In this document: one piece after another, positions 1-13,887 of the stretch
How positions within the stretch are numbered: position 1 is the stretch's first letter
How the letters are laid out: every line of letters begins with the position of its first letter
Source: Circinella minor
Taxonomy: Eukaryota; Mucoromycota; Mucoromycetes; Mucorales; Lichtheimiaceae
DNA: 64,000 nucleotides
Assembly (NCBI GenBank): GCA_016758965.1
Contig: JAEPRB010000121.1
Location: forward strand, 59,138 to 123,137
Direction of reading: 5' to 3'
Program-made: the position numbers and the translations under genes
Notes under the pieces: model-generated
The model's database searches: none
Told to the model about the DNA's origin: nothing
What the model saw: the letters and a program-made list of their open reading frames with translations, nothing else

Positions 1-172
1 ATAAAGACCATATACTTAAAAACACTAATTAAATAAACAAGTAGACTAACTAAGCGATTCCATATCAATGATAATTTTAATTCGTTTTCTTTCTTTTTTA
101 TTCCCTTCTGATGATTTGATTGACATAGGGAGTGAGTAAACTTTTTTTTTTTATGAACTGACCTAGAACCTT

Positions 173-358
173 TTAGAAATTTTTTGGGAGGAGGGAAGTA
201 TTCAGGTCATCACGTCGTACAATAGAAAGCGGGGTCATTCCCTCGGGATTTCCGCTTTCTCCTTGGCGGATCCAGGACGTATATATTTTTGCTACATGAT
301 GTATCACGCGGATCTTGCCTGGCTTTATTTTTTTTTTTTTTGCTATACGAACGGACAT
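173..358 (-). other. GC-richer island with a short ORF and a hairpin
   Basis: A 61-codon open frame lies in a stretch clearly richer in G+C than its surroundings. It contains a perfect 9-bp inverted repeat (AGAAAGCGG near 223 and CCGCTTTCT near 271) around a loop of roughly 40 bases. No family is recognised. The composition suggests an old exon, an element fragment or a structured RNA, but nothing in the sequence decides between these. The remaining DNA in 1-760 shows no gene. Confidence 0.2.
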
Positions 359-759
359 ACCAATTATTATTAACTATTCAGCTTAGTAGAACGAACAAAG
401 TAAAATGTAATTTGGTTTCTTACATTGATTTGCGTTTAAAAAACAAGAATTTCTTAGTGCGATCAAGCTCTTTTGCCGATCAATCAATTTTTTTTTAGCT
501 CAATTAAAATTTTCATTGCCATTCCATTTTTTATGAACCAATGCAAATACCTTGATAATAATTAAAAAACAAGATACGATAATTAACACAAGTACACTTT
601 TAAAAACTTCGAACTTGTATACGTAATATTCAAGGGTAGTTTTATATAGTATTTAAGTCATAACATTTCACGTGAGTTGTTTTACCCAAACTGGTTTTGA
701 AATACTTTTTGCATAAAAACCTAATATCCAAGTTAATCAACAATTATTATTATCCTTCG

Positions 760-1925
760 GGTGAATTTGTCAGAGAAGGACTAGACGATGTAGAATTTGA
801 ATGTTAGCTTAAAGATAACGAAGGAAGAGCAACTATAAAAGCGATATATCAAATCGTCAATATCTCTGATATTTTCGAGTCGTCTGATGAAGAAGAGAAT
901 GAACTACTAGCTACAATCAGCGCGATGGAGGAGCTTGGCTTGGATGGAGTACCGCCGTCTAAAATGATTTGGACATCGGTCAAGTATAAGCCTTCTCAAG
1001 TCGCTCAATTCATATCTTTGATGCAAAACAAAAATTACAAATTCTCGAAGGCTGCGAAAGAAACTGGTATTGCGTATGATGCAGCTTATAAGTTTAATAA
1101 GCAATGGAAAGAAAATGAAGGAACAGTGTTACCCGATTATAAATTAGCATTAGAAGTTAAAACAAAAAGGAACAATGTCAAGATCATAGACGAGCAATCA
1201 AAATTTATAGAGGATTACGTCGAGGCACACCCAACTTGCACCGTAAAAGATATCAGAGCAACTTTCTGCTAATTTTGGTGATCTATCGGTCAACGAATCT
1301 ACTGTTTACCGCGCACATTACCAAAAAATTGGAGTTCACACTTACTCGTACCCGACTCGGGACAGCAGTTCGCAACTCTGAGGATACAAAGGAACAAAGA
1401 AGGCAGTTTGTTGACTATTTTAACTACAACGACATCTATTTTTTTTTTTCAAAAAAAAGTGCATTTTCATCGATGAAAGTGGACTCAAAAAGAATATAGT
1501 GCGTCCTGTTGGTTGGTCTAAAAAAAGAACACCTGCAGAAGTGGAAGTTCGACCAAAAGGTACTAATTTGAGCATTCTAGGCTATATATCTGTTGATGGA
1601 TTGATTACACTTTCTCAGCAAGTTCCAAAATTAAACGGTAGAAAAAAACAAAAGGTAGCTGGTACCAAGAGGGGTTTACCATACGGAACCAATTCAAGCC
1701 ACTGTTTACTGCTTATTGAAGAAATAGCAATATTACTGAATAAATTGGGGCTAAAAAATATGTATATTGTGATAGATAATGCTGCGATTCGCAAGACGCC
1801 TTTAACAAAGAGCGAAATTATAGTTGGTCGTATCGAAGAAGCAGCAGAAAAAAATCACAAAAGAAAATTGTAGAGGGTGGGTCAGACATTTCCAGAAGTT
1901 TTTGGCAAAATGTTTGGATATGGTA
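760..1925 (+). pseudogene. decayed Tc1/mariner (IS630-like) transposase
   Basis: The translation, spread over three frames, follows the plan of Tc1/mariner DDE transposases: a helix-turn-helix N-terminal half (about 925-1260), then FIDESG with the first catalytic Asp (near 1467), the GWSKKRTPAEV block, and YIVIDNAAI with the second Asp (near 1770). The C-terminal tail NCRGWVRHFQKFLAKCLDM follows at about 1866-1922 in yet another frame. Frameshifts occur near 1263, near 1370 and at the 1441-1458 homopolymers. The segment between DNAAIRKT and the tail, which in this family carries the YSPxLNPIE block with the third acidic residue, is missing. The copy is therefore dead by frameshift and by internal deletion. 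No terminal inverted repeats could be identified at its edges. Confidence 0.85.
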
Positions 1926-2058
1926 AATTTGTAAATATTTTATTATTAATAAACTTGATATTTCATGACACATAAGCATTATAAATATTGTAAGCGTTTT
2001 ATTTTATTTTTGATTTATGACCAAAGGTATTCGCATTTGTTTATAAATAAGGTGCTTT

Positions 2059-2316
2059 TCATGAGAATTCCTTTATGGATAACATATTCTTGATTTGTAT
2101 GCTTCCGTAGTAACTATCATGTGAGCCTTCATAGATTTCCATATTTGGTATGTGCTTATTGATCTTGCTGATTCCACAAAATAATCTTTCATTAATTGTT
2201 ATTCCTTTCAGACTGTCTTGTATTTGGCACTCAAAAAAACTGTGTATATTGTTAGATTGACTCAACCAGTAATGCAAAGGTTCGAAAATTTTTTCCGCTG
2301 CTTGCCATGTAAACAC
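2059..2316 (-). other. unassigned 85-codon ORF beside the transposase
   Basis: This open frame encodes an 85-residue sequence with a varied, protein-like composition (for example WQAAEKIFEPLHYWL). It has no recognised family, no clear promoter and no splice sites nearby. It lies between a dead transposase and a tandem duplication, so it may be a fragment of another element. A chance ORF is equally possible. Confidence 0.2.
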
Positions 2317-2390
2317 TTGTAGTATTGGAACTTGACATAGAAAAATAATAGTGTCAGTATTGTGTAAATTAATAACAACTTGCGTGGAGG

Positions 2391-2625
2391 AGAACCCAAG
2401 TCCAAGGTGCTTTATGTATTATAAATAACAATAAAATCCCAAGGGTTGGTATCAAGAGAGGTTCGGCTATTTGAAGAAGTTTACTGTCTCAAGCAAGCAT
2501 CTCCTCATACAAAGAGAACCCAAGTCCATAAGGTGCTAATACGTTAGTGCTATAAATAATAATAAATCCCAAGGGTTGATATCAAGAGAGGTTCGGCTAT
2601 TCGAAGTAGTCTACTGACTCGAGCA
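2391..2625. repeat. tandem duplication, period 124 bp
   Basis: Two copies of a roughly 105-110 bp sequence start at 2391 and 2515. Both begin AGAACCCAAGTCCA, share CCCAAGGGTTG followed by ATCAAGAGAGGTTCGGCTAT, and end in ACT-CTC-AGCA blocks. They differ by scattered substitutions and small indels. No coding capacity is conserved. Confidence 0.85.
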
Positions 2626-3634
2626 TATCTTGCATATTTTTTGTAGAATAGTAAGCCAAATGTAACACTTTCCTTGCGGCTCTTGTTTTCTGTTTCGGAT
2701 ATTGCGGTGCATGGCCCTGCTTGAAACTAACATCCATGAATTATTTAGTCTTGGGCGATGTCGTATTTCTAGCAAAAAACGAATACAGCGATACGATGAT
2801 GTTCTTTTTTTACTGAAGAGTTGCTTAATAAACTGTCAATTGATTAACAACAATTATTACGAAATAAAATTCCAGATACATGCGGCGAGTTTACAAAAAA
2901 AAAGTACAACATGTATGTGATAGACATTTTAACTTGTATTGATCGAAATACTGTGGCACCTAAACAAACGAAATTATAATTATTAACCCTTGCTGCTCCT
3001 TTTCAAAAATGACAAATATCATTGTTGCCTCAAGTAAAAAAAAAATTACTCTGGGGAAATACATAAATCAAGGCCTACTGGCGAGTTAAAAAAAATCCAA
3101 TAGCGACTCCAAAGTAGTACGAGACTGAATTTTATGGTCAATGCATGATCAAAGACGTACCGCTACTTTCCTATTACGTAGTATTAAAAATAGCTCTATT
3201 TGTTTTGTAACATGTAGTAATAGTAGTAGTAGTAGTAGTAGTAGTAGTAATATTAGAAGTAGTAAACACAGTTAAGTAGTAGTACTATGAAATTGTATTA
3301 TCGTTACACTTCTTAATTGTGTGGTCTAAATGTCCCTTAACATTTTCCCTATCTACTCATGTAGGGTTTTCATTTCCGCTACTTCCACTATCTTGTCTCG
3401 AGCAAATATGTTCATCAAGGATGCTGTGCTCAATTTGAGACGTTAAACAAAATAATCGAATTTAAACGTATGGTCTAAATAAACCTAGCTATAAAGAAAG
3501 ATTATAACACGGTCTATTAACCAGAGAATCAAAATTCCCCAATTTTTTAAACTCCCTTAAAAGTACAGTGCTGACCTTCATCACGTCACGTCCCAACTTC
3601 TTTTATTCGTAATACATACATAACTCGATCGACA
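2626..3634. other. intergenic, with a TAG microsatellite
   Basis: No gene is supported in this kilobase upstream of SEM1. The one clear feature is a (TAG)n run of about ten units near 3215-3249, followed by imperfect AGTAGT repeats to about 3285. Confidence 0.6.
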
Positions 3635-4092
3635 ATGTCTGCTGCACCTACACCAACACAAAATAAGCCTCAGGAACAAAAGGATGAGAAGGCTCAAAAA
3701 GATATGCCACAATTAGGTGCATTGGAAGAAGACGACGAATTTGAAGAATTTGCTGCCGAAGGTAAACTGTTTTGACTTTGATCGATGACCAAAGTCTATT
3801 TTTCTATAATATGGGATCAAGAATAATGAATACTAATATTAACTTCATATATTTAGATTGGGGAGAAGCTGAAGAAGATAAAGATGACGCACATTACTGG
3901 GAAGATAATTGGGATGACGACGATGTTGAGGACGATTTCTCAAAACAATTACGGTAAATGATCTTGGTTTTTCTTTTGTACACAAGCACTATGTATGGCT
4001 TACGTGTCCTAACGAATTTGATTTTTTTTCTTTTTATATACAGAGCCGAACTTGAAAAAGTATCCAAGCAACCTCAACCAATGGCCATGTAG
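3635..4092 (+). CDS. SEM1: SEM1/DSS1, 26S proteasome lid subunit (Rpn15)
   Basis: Three exons (3635-3761, 3857-3953, 4044-4092) join to a 90-residue, very acidic protein. It carries the two hallmark acidic-aromatic blocks of the DSS1/SEM1 family: EEDDEFEEF (near residue 35) and the stretch reading DWGE...[16 protein letters not shown], followed by a C-terminal helix QLRAELEK. In this family the acidic-aromatic segments bind ubiquitin and partner proteins. The protein acts in the proteasome lid, in TREX-2 mRNA export and with BRCA2-type proteins. Both introns are short with GT-AG ends, and the frame is only open across them when spliced. The length matches the family (about 70-90 residues). 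The proteasome ATPase gene RPT3 lies 4.3 kb downstream. Confidence 0.95.
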
Positions 4093-4559
4093 AAAAAAAA
4101 ACTGACCTATTGTTCCCTTTCCATCCAAACACACACAAACACACACGTTAACAACAGACAACAACATGTTTGCAACAAAATACCACATTTCCTCATCTTG
4201 TCGCGTTTTCTATAACAAAATACATAACATTTAGTCTCTTTCACTGCTTTGCTGATCCATTTTTAAACATTTCGTCATAAATACAGTGTATTGGTTCAAA
4301 TGGATTGTTTTTTTATTATATTATTATAAATATGGCTTTTGCAAGTCTTTTGCTTTGGAATACGATAATGGTGAAGAAACGGGGAAGAGATGTGATGGAG
4401 TATCATATTATACTTTTATCTATATAAATTTGAAACATTTATAAAATCTACCCAAATAATAGACATACAGAGAATTGTTTTTTTTTTTCATTGAATGACA
4501 TAATGCATAGTATGAATGAGAATTTTGTAAAATGAATTTTTATATTATTAACAACATTA

Positions 4560-6515
4560 CTAATAGACATTTTCTACTTGAACCCATTTTTTAAACGATT
4601 GGTCCAAACGTTTCTTATCCAAATTTTTTCCAATAAGTACGATCTTGCTTGTCTTGTCATTGATATCCGTTTGTTCATGTGCAAAGCCTTCTTGGATGTC
4701 ATACAAATCTTGTACACCCTGAATGATGAGACGTTTTCGATCACCCGATGTATCGTTGTTGTCTTTGGGTGGAAGGACTATACCCTTTAAGCGCAATACC
4801 ACTACTTGTGATTGATCATCCTTATTTTCTTGTTCAGGTTCACCGGGAATTTCTTTCTCCCATAACAAAGTTTGAATCCATGATTCCAAATGTTCAAGTG
4901 TATTTAATTGTTGATCGAAATGAATACATATAGTTTGTACATCCTATATTTATATGTCATAATCCAGATTAAGTTAATATGTGTTTTTATTGTCATTTTG
5001 TAATTCTAACTTTATATATATACACTTACATGACCGACACTATGAGCATGAACACTACTGTGCTCCTCAATCTTCTTTGTTTGACGTGCTAATGTGTCAG
5101 CATTATGAATATCATATGCTTGAATATCGAGTACGAAATCCAAGGGAATTCTATGTACACAAAAACACTTGTTTAGTCTCTTTTTTCAATCAATTTGTTA
5201 TTCAAAGATATGTATAGTATACCTTGATCGTTCCGTTTGTAAAATATCAGCTAATGCATTTACGTCACGGATATCATTTTGAAGTTGTTGTAATTCGGTA
5301 TCATTTAGCAAGTCTTTCTTATTGATCACAATACGATCAGCAATTGCAATTTGTCTGAAGTATGTGATAAAAAGATATTATAGAATTGTCAGTATTTCAT
5401 TTCATTCTCTCTATCTCGATTTCAAGTAGTGTTATATATCATGCAAATACTTACTTTAAAGCTTCATTAATTAAAGTATCCTCTTTCTTCTCTTTCATAT
5501 ACTATCATATATATAGAATGTTTTATATGTTAGCCAACAAATAGACACAACTTCATTTCTCACACTCTACGCCGCAAACTTACTTCACGAATATGCTTTG
5601 CATCTACTAAGGTGACAATACCATCCAAATACAAATCACTTCCTAAACCATCATCCAACCAAAACATGGATGCAATAGGTCCAGGATCAGCTAATCCACT
5701 ATATAGGTTTTATTAGGTGTCATGGGAAGATAATTACAGTCACTCTCCCATCTGGCAAAATTATTTATATGTTTCGTACCTGGTCTCGAGAAGAATATAA
5801 TCGAATTTACCACGCTTTTCCATCAAATTCTCGATTGCTGCGACACCATTATCTCTAAAGCGGATAATATTAATATATTACAAAGTCATCAAATTATTCA
5901 TTTCTTCTACTTACTTTACAGAGCAGCATAAACAGCCATTGCGTAACTCGAGCCATTCCTCATACAATGTACCCTCTTGGTTTATTGACAAAGATTTCTC
6001 AATATCACTACCTAAAAAACCCTCAATACATCAATACATGTATTCAGATATCGAAAATAAAAAACATGTTTCCTTTCTCACTCACTTTCTCCAAATTCGT
6101 TAAGAATTACAGCAATTTTCTTTTCATGCTTCTCAGTAAGAATATAGTTTAAAAGTGTCGTTTTGCCACTGCCCAAAAAACCTAATATTTGTTGTTGTGT
6201 AAATAACATATATATCAAATACTTATATTAACGTCTGCTCAACTTATATAAGCCTCTATTTGATAGATCAAGTAAATACCTGTTACAATGGTTACAGGGA
6301 TCTTTCGGATCGGTTCGTCCTTGGCAACTGACACTGACGATAGTTTAGGTTCGTCTACAATGCTAGTAATATTATTTTTTCGACAGAACGCGTATTTTTA
6401 CATATTGTTATTCAACATTAGTTAAAAAAGACATGGTTTGTTTTTCTACATGAGACAGAACTCCTTACCCAGTTTCAAGAGCTGGTACAAGATCAGGGAT
6501 TTCATCGTCGGCCAT
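4560..6515 (-). CDS. ZNG1/CBWD-type zinc chaperone GTPase (COG0523)
   Basis: Ten exons (6469-6515, 6280-6362, 6086-6181, 5915-6011, 5780-5854, 5584-5698, 5455-5501, 5223-5354, 5030-5150, 4560-4943) give a 398-residue protein. The N terminus [11 protein letters not shown] resembles the short acidic motif through which ZNG1 proteins dock to methionine aminopeptidase 1. [23 protein letters not shown] is the Walker A region, ILNEFGE follows, and [10 protein letters not shown] contains the CxCC metal-binding motif. DGIVTLVDA and the NKKD guanine-specificity motif (exon 8) complete the GTPase core. The C-terminal CobW domain includes [23 protein letters not shown] and [14 protein letters not shown] blocks (here [13 protein letters not shown]). 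The family moves zinc to client metalloenzymes using GTP. The last exon is the longest, and introns are mostly 50-120 bases. Confidence 0.93.
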
Positions 6516-8419
6516 TGTTCTTTTTTCTTCTTTATTTGAATGAATAGCTTTCAAAAGAGCAGCGTTATTTTATACCTTCTATGCTGAGACTGAAAGTGCA
6601 AAGAAAATCCTGAGACTTTTCTGTATTGTCTTAGCAACATAATGGATAATATCCGGACCGAGGTCCGAGGATGTGAAGAAAATAAGTGAATTTTTACCAT
6701 CATGCCATTATTGATATTGTATGAAAATCAAAGTTGTATATTCATTATATAGTTTCAAATGGACTTTAAAAAATTAACCTTTCATACAAAAAAGGATTTT
6801 GTGTGTTGTTAGTATTATCCGCCTTGGAGCCTTGGATTTTCATTCATTCTCTTCTTGTTTTGATTTATACGTAAAAATCGATGATAATAAGTTAGAAACT
6901 TGTTTTTCTATAGCATGAACATTAATGTATATACTGGCTATATGTAAACTTCTTTGTACGCACTTTTATTTCTATATATAAACAATAAGTAATTTTTTTA
7001 TTTTACAAGGCCGTAAACTATATAAGCTTATTATCTACTAAAGACAACTTTTATTTAATACGCACTAATAGATGGTTTTATAATGTTAGACCTTTTATTA
7101 TTGGTAAAAAGAGCATAGATGCACGTACTTGATAGAAGATGTTCTAAAAAAAAGTCACTGGTGACAACATTTTTAAAATAAACACTGACTCATCCCAATA
7201 ACTTGATTCCACAGTGAATGAATTTGGTAAGCTTAACATTCTTTTTTACATGTCTCATTGGTCGACTATCCCTGAAATCACGTTATCGAAAGCAACAAAA
7301 GCAAAGTCCCAAGAATATGCCCAAGCTTATGGGTAATTATCAAAATTAATGGATCGTCACTATCGGTGAAGTCCTATCTTTAAAAATTAAATAGTTTATA
7401 TCTTGTTTTGCTACACTTAAACTTTTTCTATATATTCTTTTTCATGTCAGATTGCATGACGTTAAGTATTGTAACTTTTGGTAGCAAAATAGATGATAGG
7501 CAGCAAAAAAACAAAAATCGGAGGCAATTTTTTGACCAAGATAGACTCTCCATAGGCAAAATCCACGTGTGAAGTATTTATAGTTGTTATGAGGTAAAAG
7601 ATAGTCTTAAACATGATGAAAATATCAATAGAGCTTTAAAGAAGCCGTTGTATATTCTTTACATAAAATTTTATACACAATCTATTACATAATAACAGTT
7701 ATTTTCTATATGTTTCTGTTTAACTAGGTACATATCGATAACCTAATTAACTTGGACAGATCAACACGTATTGTTACTTTAATCTTTTTAAAACATCTAT
7801 TTACAGGCAATTCTGTTATCTTTTTTATTCATTTATTATCTAGTACATGAAACGAGTAAAATAGATGATATTTTATTTCTCACTACTGGTGAATAACGTT
7901 AATTATAAAGCTTATTCTTTACTATCGTTGAAACTACCCAGAATCGTATATCAACAAGCTATTTCATAGCCACGATGAGTAATTATTAATTCCTGTCTAT
8001 GTTATATGATTTCATATAAAAAAATCATCAAGATCTATCAGTAATGCTATATTTAAAAATTATGTGAGGAAACAAACTGTTTATTAGCAATACAATTAGC
8101 AACCCAACAACAATAGTCTAGAACTTCTTTCCTTGGCAGCATTGAACAAGAAAATCAAGATTTACTGTATACTAAAACATCTAAAGTACTATTAAGATAC
8201 TCTTATATAATTGTAAGATAATATAAAAGTATCATCATTGGTTACCAAGAAAAAACGAAAAGGTTAAAAGTACAGAAGCCGATAATGCCAGCTAACTGAA
8301 AAAAAAAAATAGGTGAGCAGCTTAAAAAATTAAATTTGCTGCTCCGATTGCGTATTCGTATTTCTTTTGCTTATTACGTACCCACTCACAGTTATTACTA
8401 CGCGTCGTCCCTTTTCAAC
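6516..8419. other. 1.9-kb intergenic region between divergent genes
   Basis: This AT-rich region separates the ZNG1-type gene (minus) from RPT3 (plus) and must hold both promoters. A 28-codon ORF at 7250-7336 ending in a possible splice donor is the only coding-like stretch, and it has no recognisable partner exon. No repeats, RNA genes or transposon ends were seen. Confidence 0.6.
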
Positions 8420-10036
<1,617 letters not shown>

Positions 10037-10285
10037 AAAAATATACTCTCCCCATCTCTCTCTGTTTATCCTTTTTTTCATCAATAATTACCAAATATAT
10101 CATTCTTTCTCTCTTTTTTTTTTTACTATTAAAAAAAATCACATCTCTCTGCTGCAAAACTGAAAAGAAAAAATCTCCGTACTTATTTTTAGTGTTTCAT
10201 ACTTTTTGGTTTCTACTCGTTATTTTTCTCCTTTTTTTTCATACCTTATTTTTTTATTTGTTAAAAAAAATTCATAATAATAACA

Positions 10286-12399
10286 ATGTCAAATTTATCA
10301 GCCCAAGCTCCTTTGGCTGTAATTGACATGGGTTCCAATGGAATTCGTTTTGGTATAGTAAGCGCATTAGCACGACATTTACCAGTTGCTTATGAGGAAC
10401 GTGCACCCATTTCATTATTTGATGCTCAAGGTATTGAACGCGTCATTCCAGAAGAAACAATATGTCAAGTAGTGACAAGTTTCCAACGTTTTCAAGCTTT
10501 ATGTGAACATGCTGGTGTAGACTTAAATAACGTCAAAATCATTGCTACAGAAGCGACACGTTTGGCTGTTAACTCACAAGACTTTATTACCAAGATCTAT
10601 GATGCAACTGGTTGGTCAGTTTCACTCTTATCTAAAGAAGACGAGGCATTGATCTCAGCATCTGGAATAGTAGGTAATTACGGAAAAGAACTTAACAGAA
10701 AGTTCATATTGGATGGATCCGATAGTCCCGATAATATGTGCAGATCAAATTCTTGATAAGGTTTTTGAATTCTAACATCCACTCCTTTTTTTATGCACTA
10801 GGGTCCTTTTACAAGGTAGATGGAGTAACAATGGATTTAGGAGGTGGTTCAGTCGAATTTAGTTATGTGACTAGTTCATCAGATGGTGAACTTGAGATAG
10901 CATCTTCACCTGTATCATTACCGTTCGGGGCCGCCGCACTCAAGCGCCGTTTAGCACATTGTAACACCAAAAAAGATCGAAAAGCTTTACATGAAGAGCT
11001 TGTCTCTGAAATTCGAACTGCTTTCGAACATGTTAATGTACCTGCCAAATTAAATAGTGACGAAGGTTATACTATCTATATGAGTGGCGGTGGGTTTCGT
11101 GCTCTTGGTTATTTATCAATGAAGGCTAAAGGATCCCGCTTATATAGTCAACAACAACTATCGCAAGCTGGCACTGGTAGGCGTCGCAGTTCTATAGTCA
11201 CAGAACCACATGGATATCAATCAGACGAACAAGAAAACTCTCACCAGCACCATCATCACCACCATCATCAGCAACACCGATCTAATCGAGATTTCATTAC
11301 TTATCCAATCCCCATCATTAGCGGGTATACAATAAAAGGTCGTGAATTACAAGAACTCGCCAACAAATACAAAAATAAAAATCCCCAAAAGACTATGAAA
11401 CAACTCAAAGGATTCAGAATATCAAAACGACGAGCAAGCATGGTACCTGCCATTTGCTTTTTAGTTTCCGCACTTTTAAATGTTATCAAAGTACGGCAGA
11501 TCAATTTCAGTGAAGGTGGCGCACGACAAGGATTATGTTACACTCTACTATCACGCGAAGAACAACAAAAAGATCCATTGCTAGAAGGAGTCAAAGCATA
11601 TGCGAGTGGATTGCCCCATGCTTTATCATATGATGAATTCGAAGCTATTTGGTCCATTTTACGTAATGCTGTCCCAAGACCATACCTTGACCCCGAACAC
11701 CCATTACAGCTACATCGACTTTTACCCGCTGCAATACACTTGGCCAATTTGACAACACATTACCCCAAAGAGACCCGCGCATTTGTTGCATTTCACATGC
11801 CATTAGCCAGTGGTCCCTTAGCAAATGTTCCTGGTATTTCACATCAAGAACGTGCCACATTAGCGCTATTGCTTGCTTTTCGACAAGGCGGTGAAGTACC
11901 CGACCCGATATTCAAAACAATTCAAAAAATGATAGGATCTAAAGCTACAGCTGTATGCAAGTATGTCGGTAGACTGATGGAGCTTATTTTTACCATATCA
12001 CCGCTCTCTCCTGGTATGGGTGTTATAAAAAGTGGGATCTCTTTTGTGGCCACTATAATCAATGACTATGGACCTATCGCATCTTCAGATTCTTCTTCGA
12101 CTATTTCTTCATATTCATCTTCTTCAGCAACACCTATCTCAACAACGCCAAACATACATCAAGAAACTATGGATGAGGATGAAGATGATCCTGATGAAAT
12201 ATTTTACCCACGCGTCAAACTTTGTATAAATATCCCAGAGACTAAATCATGTCCCATGGTTGAAGCGCCCGCAGTGATGTCTGTCATTGAAAGTATGGAT
12301 CAAAAGATTAGCTCTAAAAAGAAATTTGAAATGGATGAAGAGTTACGGTCTATATTGGTCCATCCCAATTTATTTTCGGTGGATGTCGTTCGTCACTAA
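10286..12399 (+). CDS. RTG2-like Ppx/GppA phosphatase-fold protein
   Basis: Two exons (10286-10673, 10802-12399) give a 661-residue protein. The N-terminal ASKHA/Ppx-GppA fold is clear: phosphate-1 loop LAVIDMGSNGIRFGIV near residue 9, ATEATRLAVNSQDF, the SLLSKEDEALISASGIVG block, and the phosphate-2 motif VTMDLGGGSVEFSYV near 138. VRQINFSEGGARQGL and a long alpha-helical C-terminal domain follow, as in fungal Rtg2 (588 residues in yeast). Yeast Rtg2 relays mitochondrial dysfunction to Rtg1/Rtg3 and controls glutamate and nitrogen genes. This copy is longer because of a Ser/His/Gln-rich insert (about residues 260-290, with runs of His) and a Ser/Thr-rich acidic loop near 435-470. A polyphosphatase rather than a signalling role cannot be excluded from sequence. 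Confidence 0.88.
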
Positions 12400-13626
12400 A
12401 TGATAAACCATAAAAAAAAAGAGTAGAATAATACCCCCTCGTTTATATTGTATAATAGCAACACTGTACTTTTTATTTTGTTTATCATTATTGTTTTCGC
12501 CTTTTTGTTTATTTATGAGAAGATGACTTCTATTTTGAAGATAAAGATACCTGTGATAAAACGCTACAATATTATTATTTTCTTATAGTTACGACAGTAA
12601 AGAGCGAACCAACCATTATGTGAAGAGAACAGAAGGTGTGGAGGGAAACATGAACTCAGAAAACAAACGAACAGTGATATCATCATTCGCATGAATATAC
12701 TAATTCAACCATCTATATATAAAACATACGATAATAATAATAATAATATAAAATGAACTGTCTGTAGGTAGAAGCATGATGCACCCCTCCCAGCTTGAGG
12801 TATTTACTGTATCAAATTTACATGCATATTAGCGTCACGTTCCTATACTGTGAGAACACCCTGTACACAATAATACAACTGGTTCTACTAGGTTTAGACT
12901 GAATCCATTGTAATTATCACAATTAGGGTGTTCTTTTTTGATAATGATTGGTTCCGACCTTACACTAATTCGGCACATTAAATTTGGTTTCAACTTGTTA
13001 GAAGCATATAATTTCACAAGCAGAATAATATTACGGTATATGATCATTTTAGTTGTCATGGCTACCAAATATTATTGTTATTATGCATTAAATCATTACA
13101 TTTATTTGATCAAATATGGATTTATCTTTTGCGTAGCCACGAAAAAAAAAATACGTAACAAACGCTTTACTTTTATTAATAATAACTTGATAGAAGGTCC
13201 ATATAGTCTAGAATGTTGGCAACAAATACTTTACATTTTTTTTCATCCTCCATCGAAGGTTTCCTAATAAAGTATGTAGGACGATGAGTCCCACAGGTTA
13301 CCTTTATTCTGTGTAATGTGAATCTTTTTCTCATGTCATCACAATACCAAACTTTAAAGCTGATCTTTATATGGTGTAAATCCGACGAATGGGTAGACTC
13401 CCTAGTTATCGTGAGCAAGGTAATTTGTCTTATATTTCACAATAGATTTTATATTTAAAGAAAAAAAGACGTATCCTTATTTTAGCATAACCAATAACAA
13501 TGAAATTGCTCGTCCCACCTCATCTACAAACATAATCAAAATATGACGTACTAGAACGGCTATTTTTTTTAGAAGAATACATATGGTGTTTTATTCTTCT
13601 AATCATTTATACAAATAGAAACTGGT
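12400..13626. other. intergenic, no gene seen
   Basis: The ORFs here (for example near 12835-13418 on both strands) overlap each other, have low complexity and match no family. They read as chance frames in AT-rich DNA. The region ends at the left terminal repeat of a pogo-type element. Confidence 0.5.
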
Positions 13627-13627
13627 A

Positions 13628-13743
13628 CAGTGAGTATTCGCTAAACCGGTATTCGTTAAACCGGTATTTCGCTAAACCGGTGGTGTCTCTCAATTATTTT
13701 TTATATACTTAGTAAAATACCGGTGATTCCCTAAACCGGTATC
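13628..13743 (+). repeat. left terminal repeat and iterated TTCGCTAAACCGGT motifs
   Basis: Four direct copies of TTCGCTAAACCGGT or close variants (TTCGTTAAACCGGT, TTCCCTAAACCGGT) occur between 13638 and 13740. Two more direct copies lie at about 14831 and 14847, and one inverted copy lies in the right terminus at about 14884. Iterated subterminal motifs of this kind are usually transposase binding sites; that role is inferred here. Confidence 0.8.
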
Positions 13744-13887
13744 CGGTGAATCTTTCCAAATATTTACTGGAGTTATATTAGTCTTTTTTCCTTATATATA
13801 TATATGTGTGTGTTTATATAAATAATATTAATTTTTTTATTGGTTCTGTGATCAAATCGGATACCATTTTTATTGTTATTATTAGAT

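Noticed and set aside
7250..7336. 28-codon ORF MSHWSTIPEITLSKATKAK... ending in a possible splice donor
   Set aside because: No partner exon, family or leader features could be found in the next kilobase. It is too short to annotate as a gene.
10738..10801. Apparent upstream start of the second RTG2 ORF
   Set aside because: It is intron sequence read through. A GT at 10674 and AG at 10800-10801 restore the Ppx/GppA domain in one frame.
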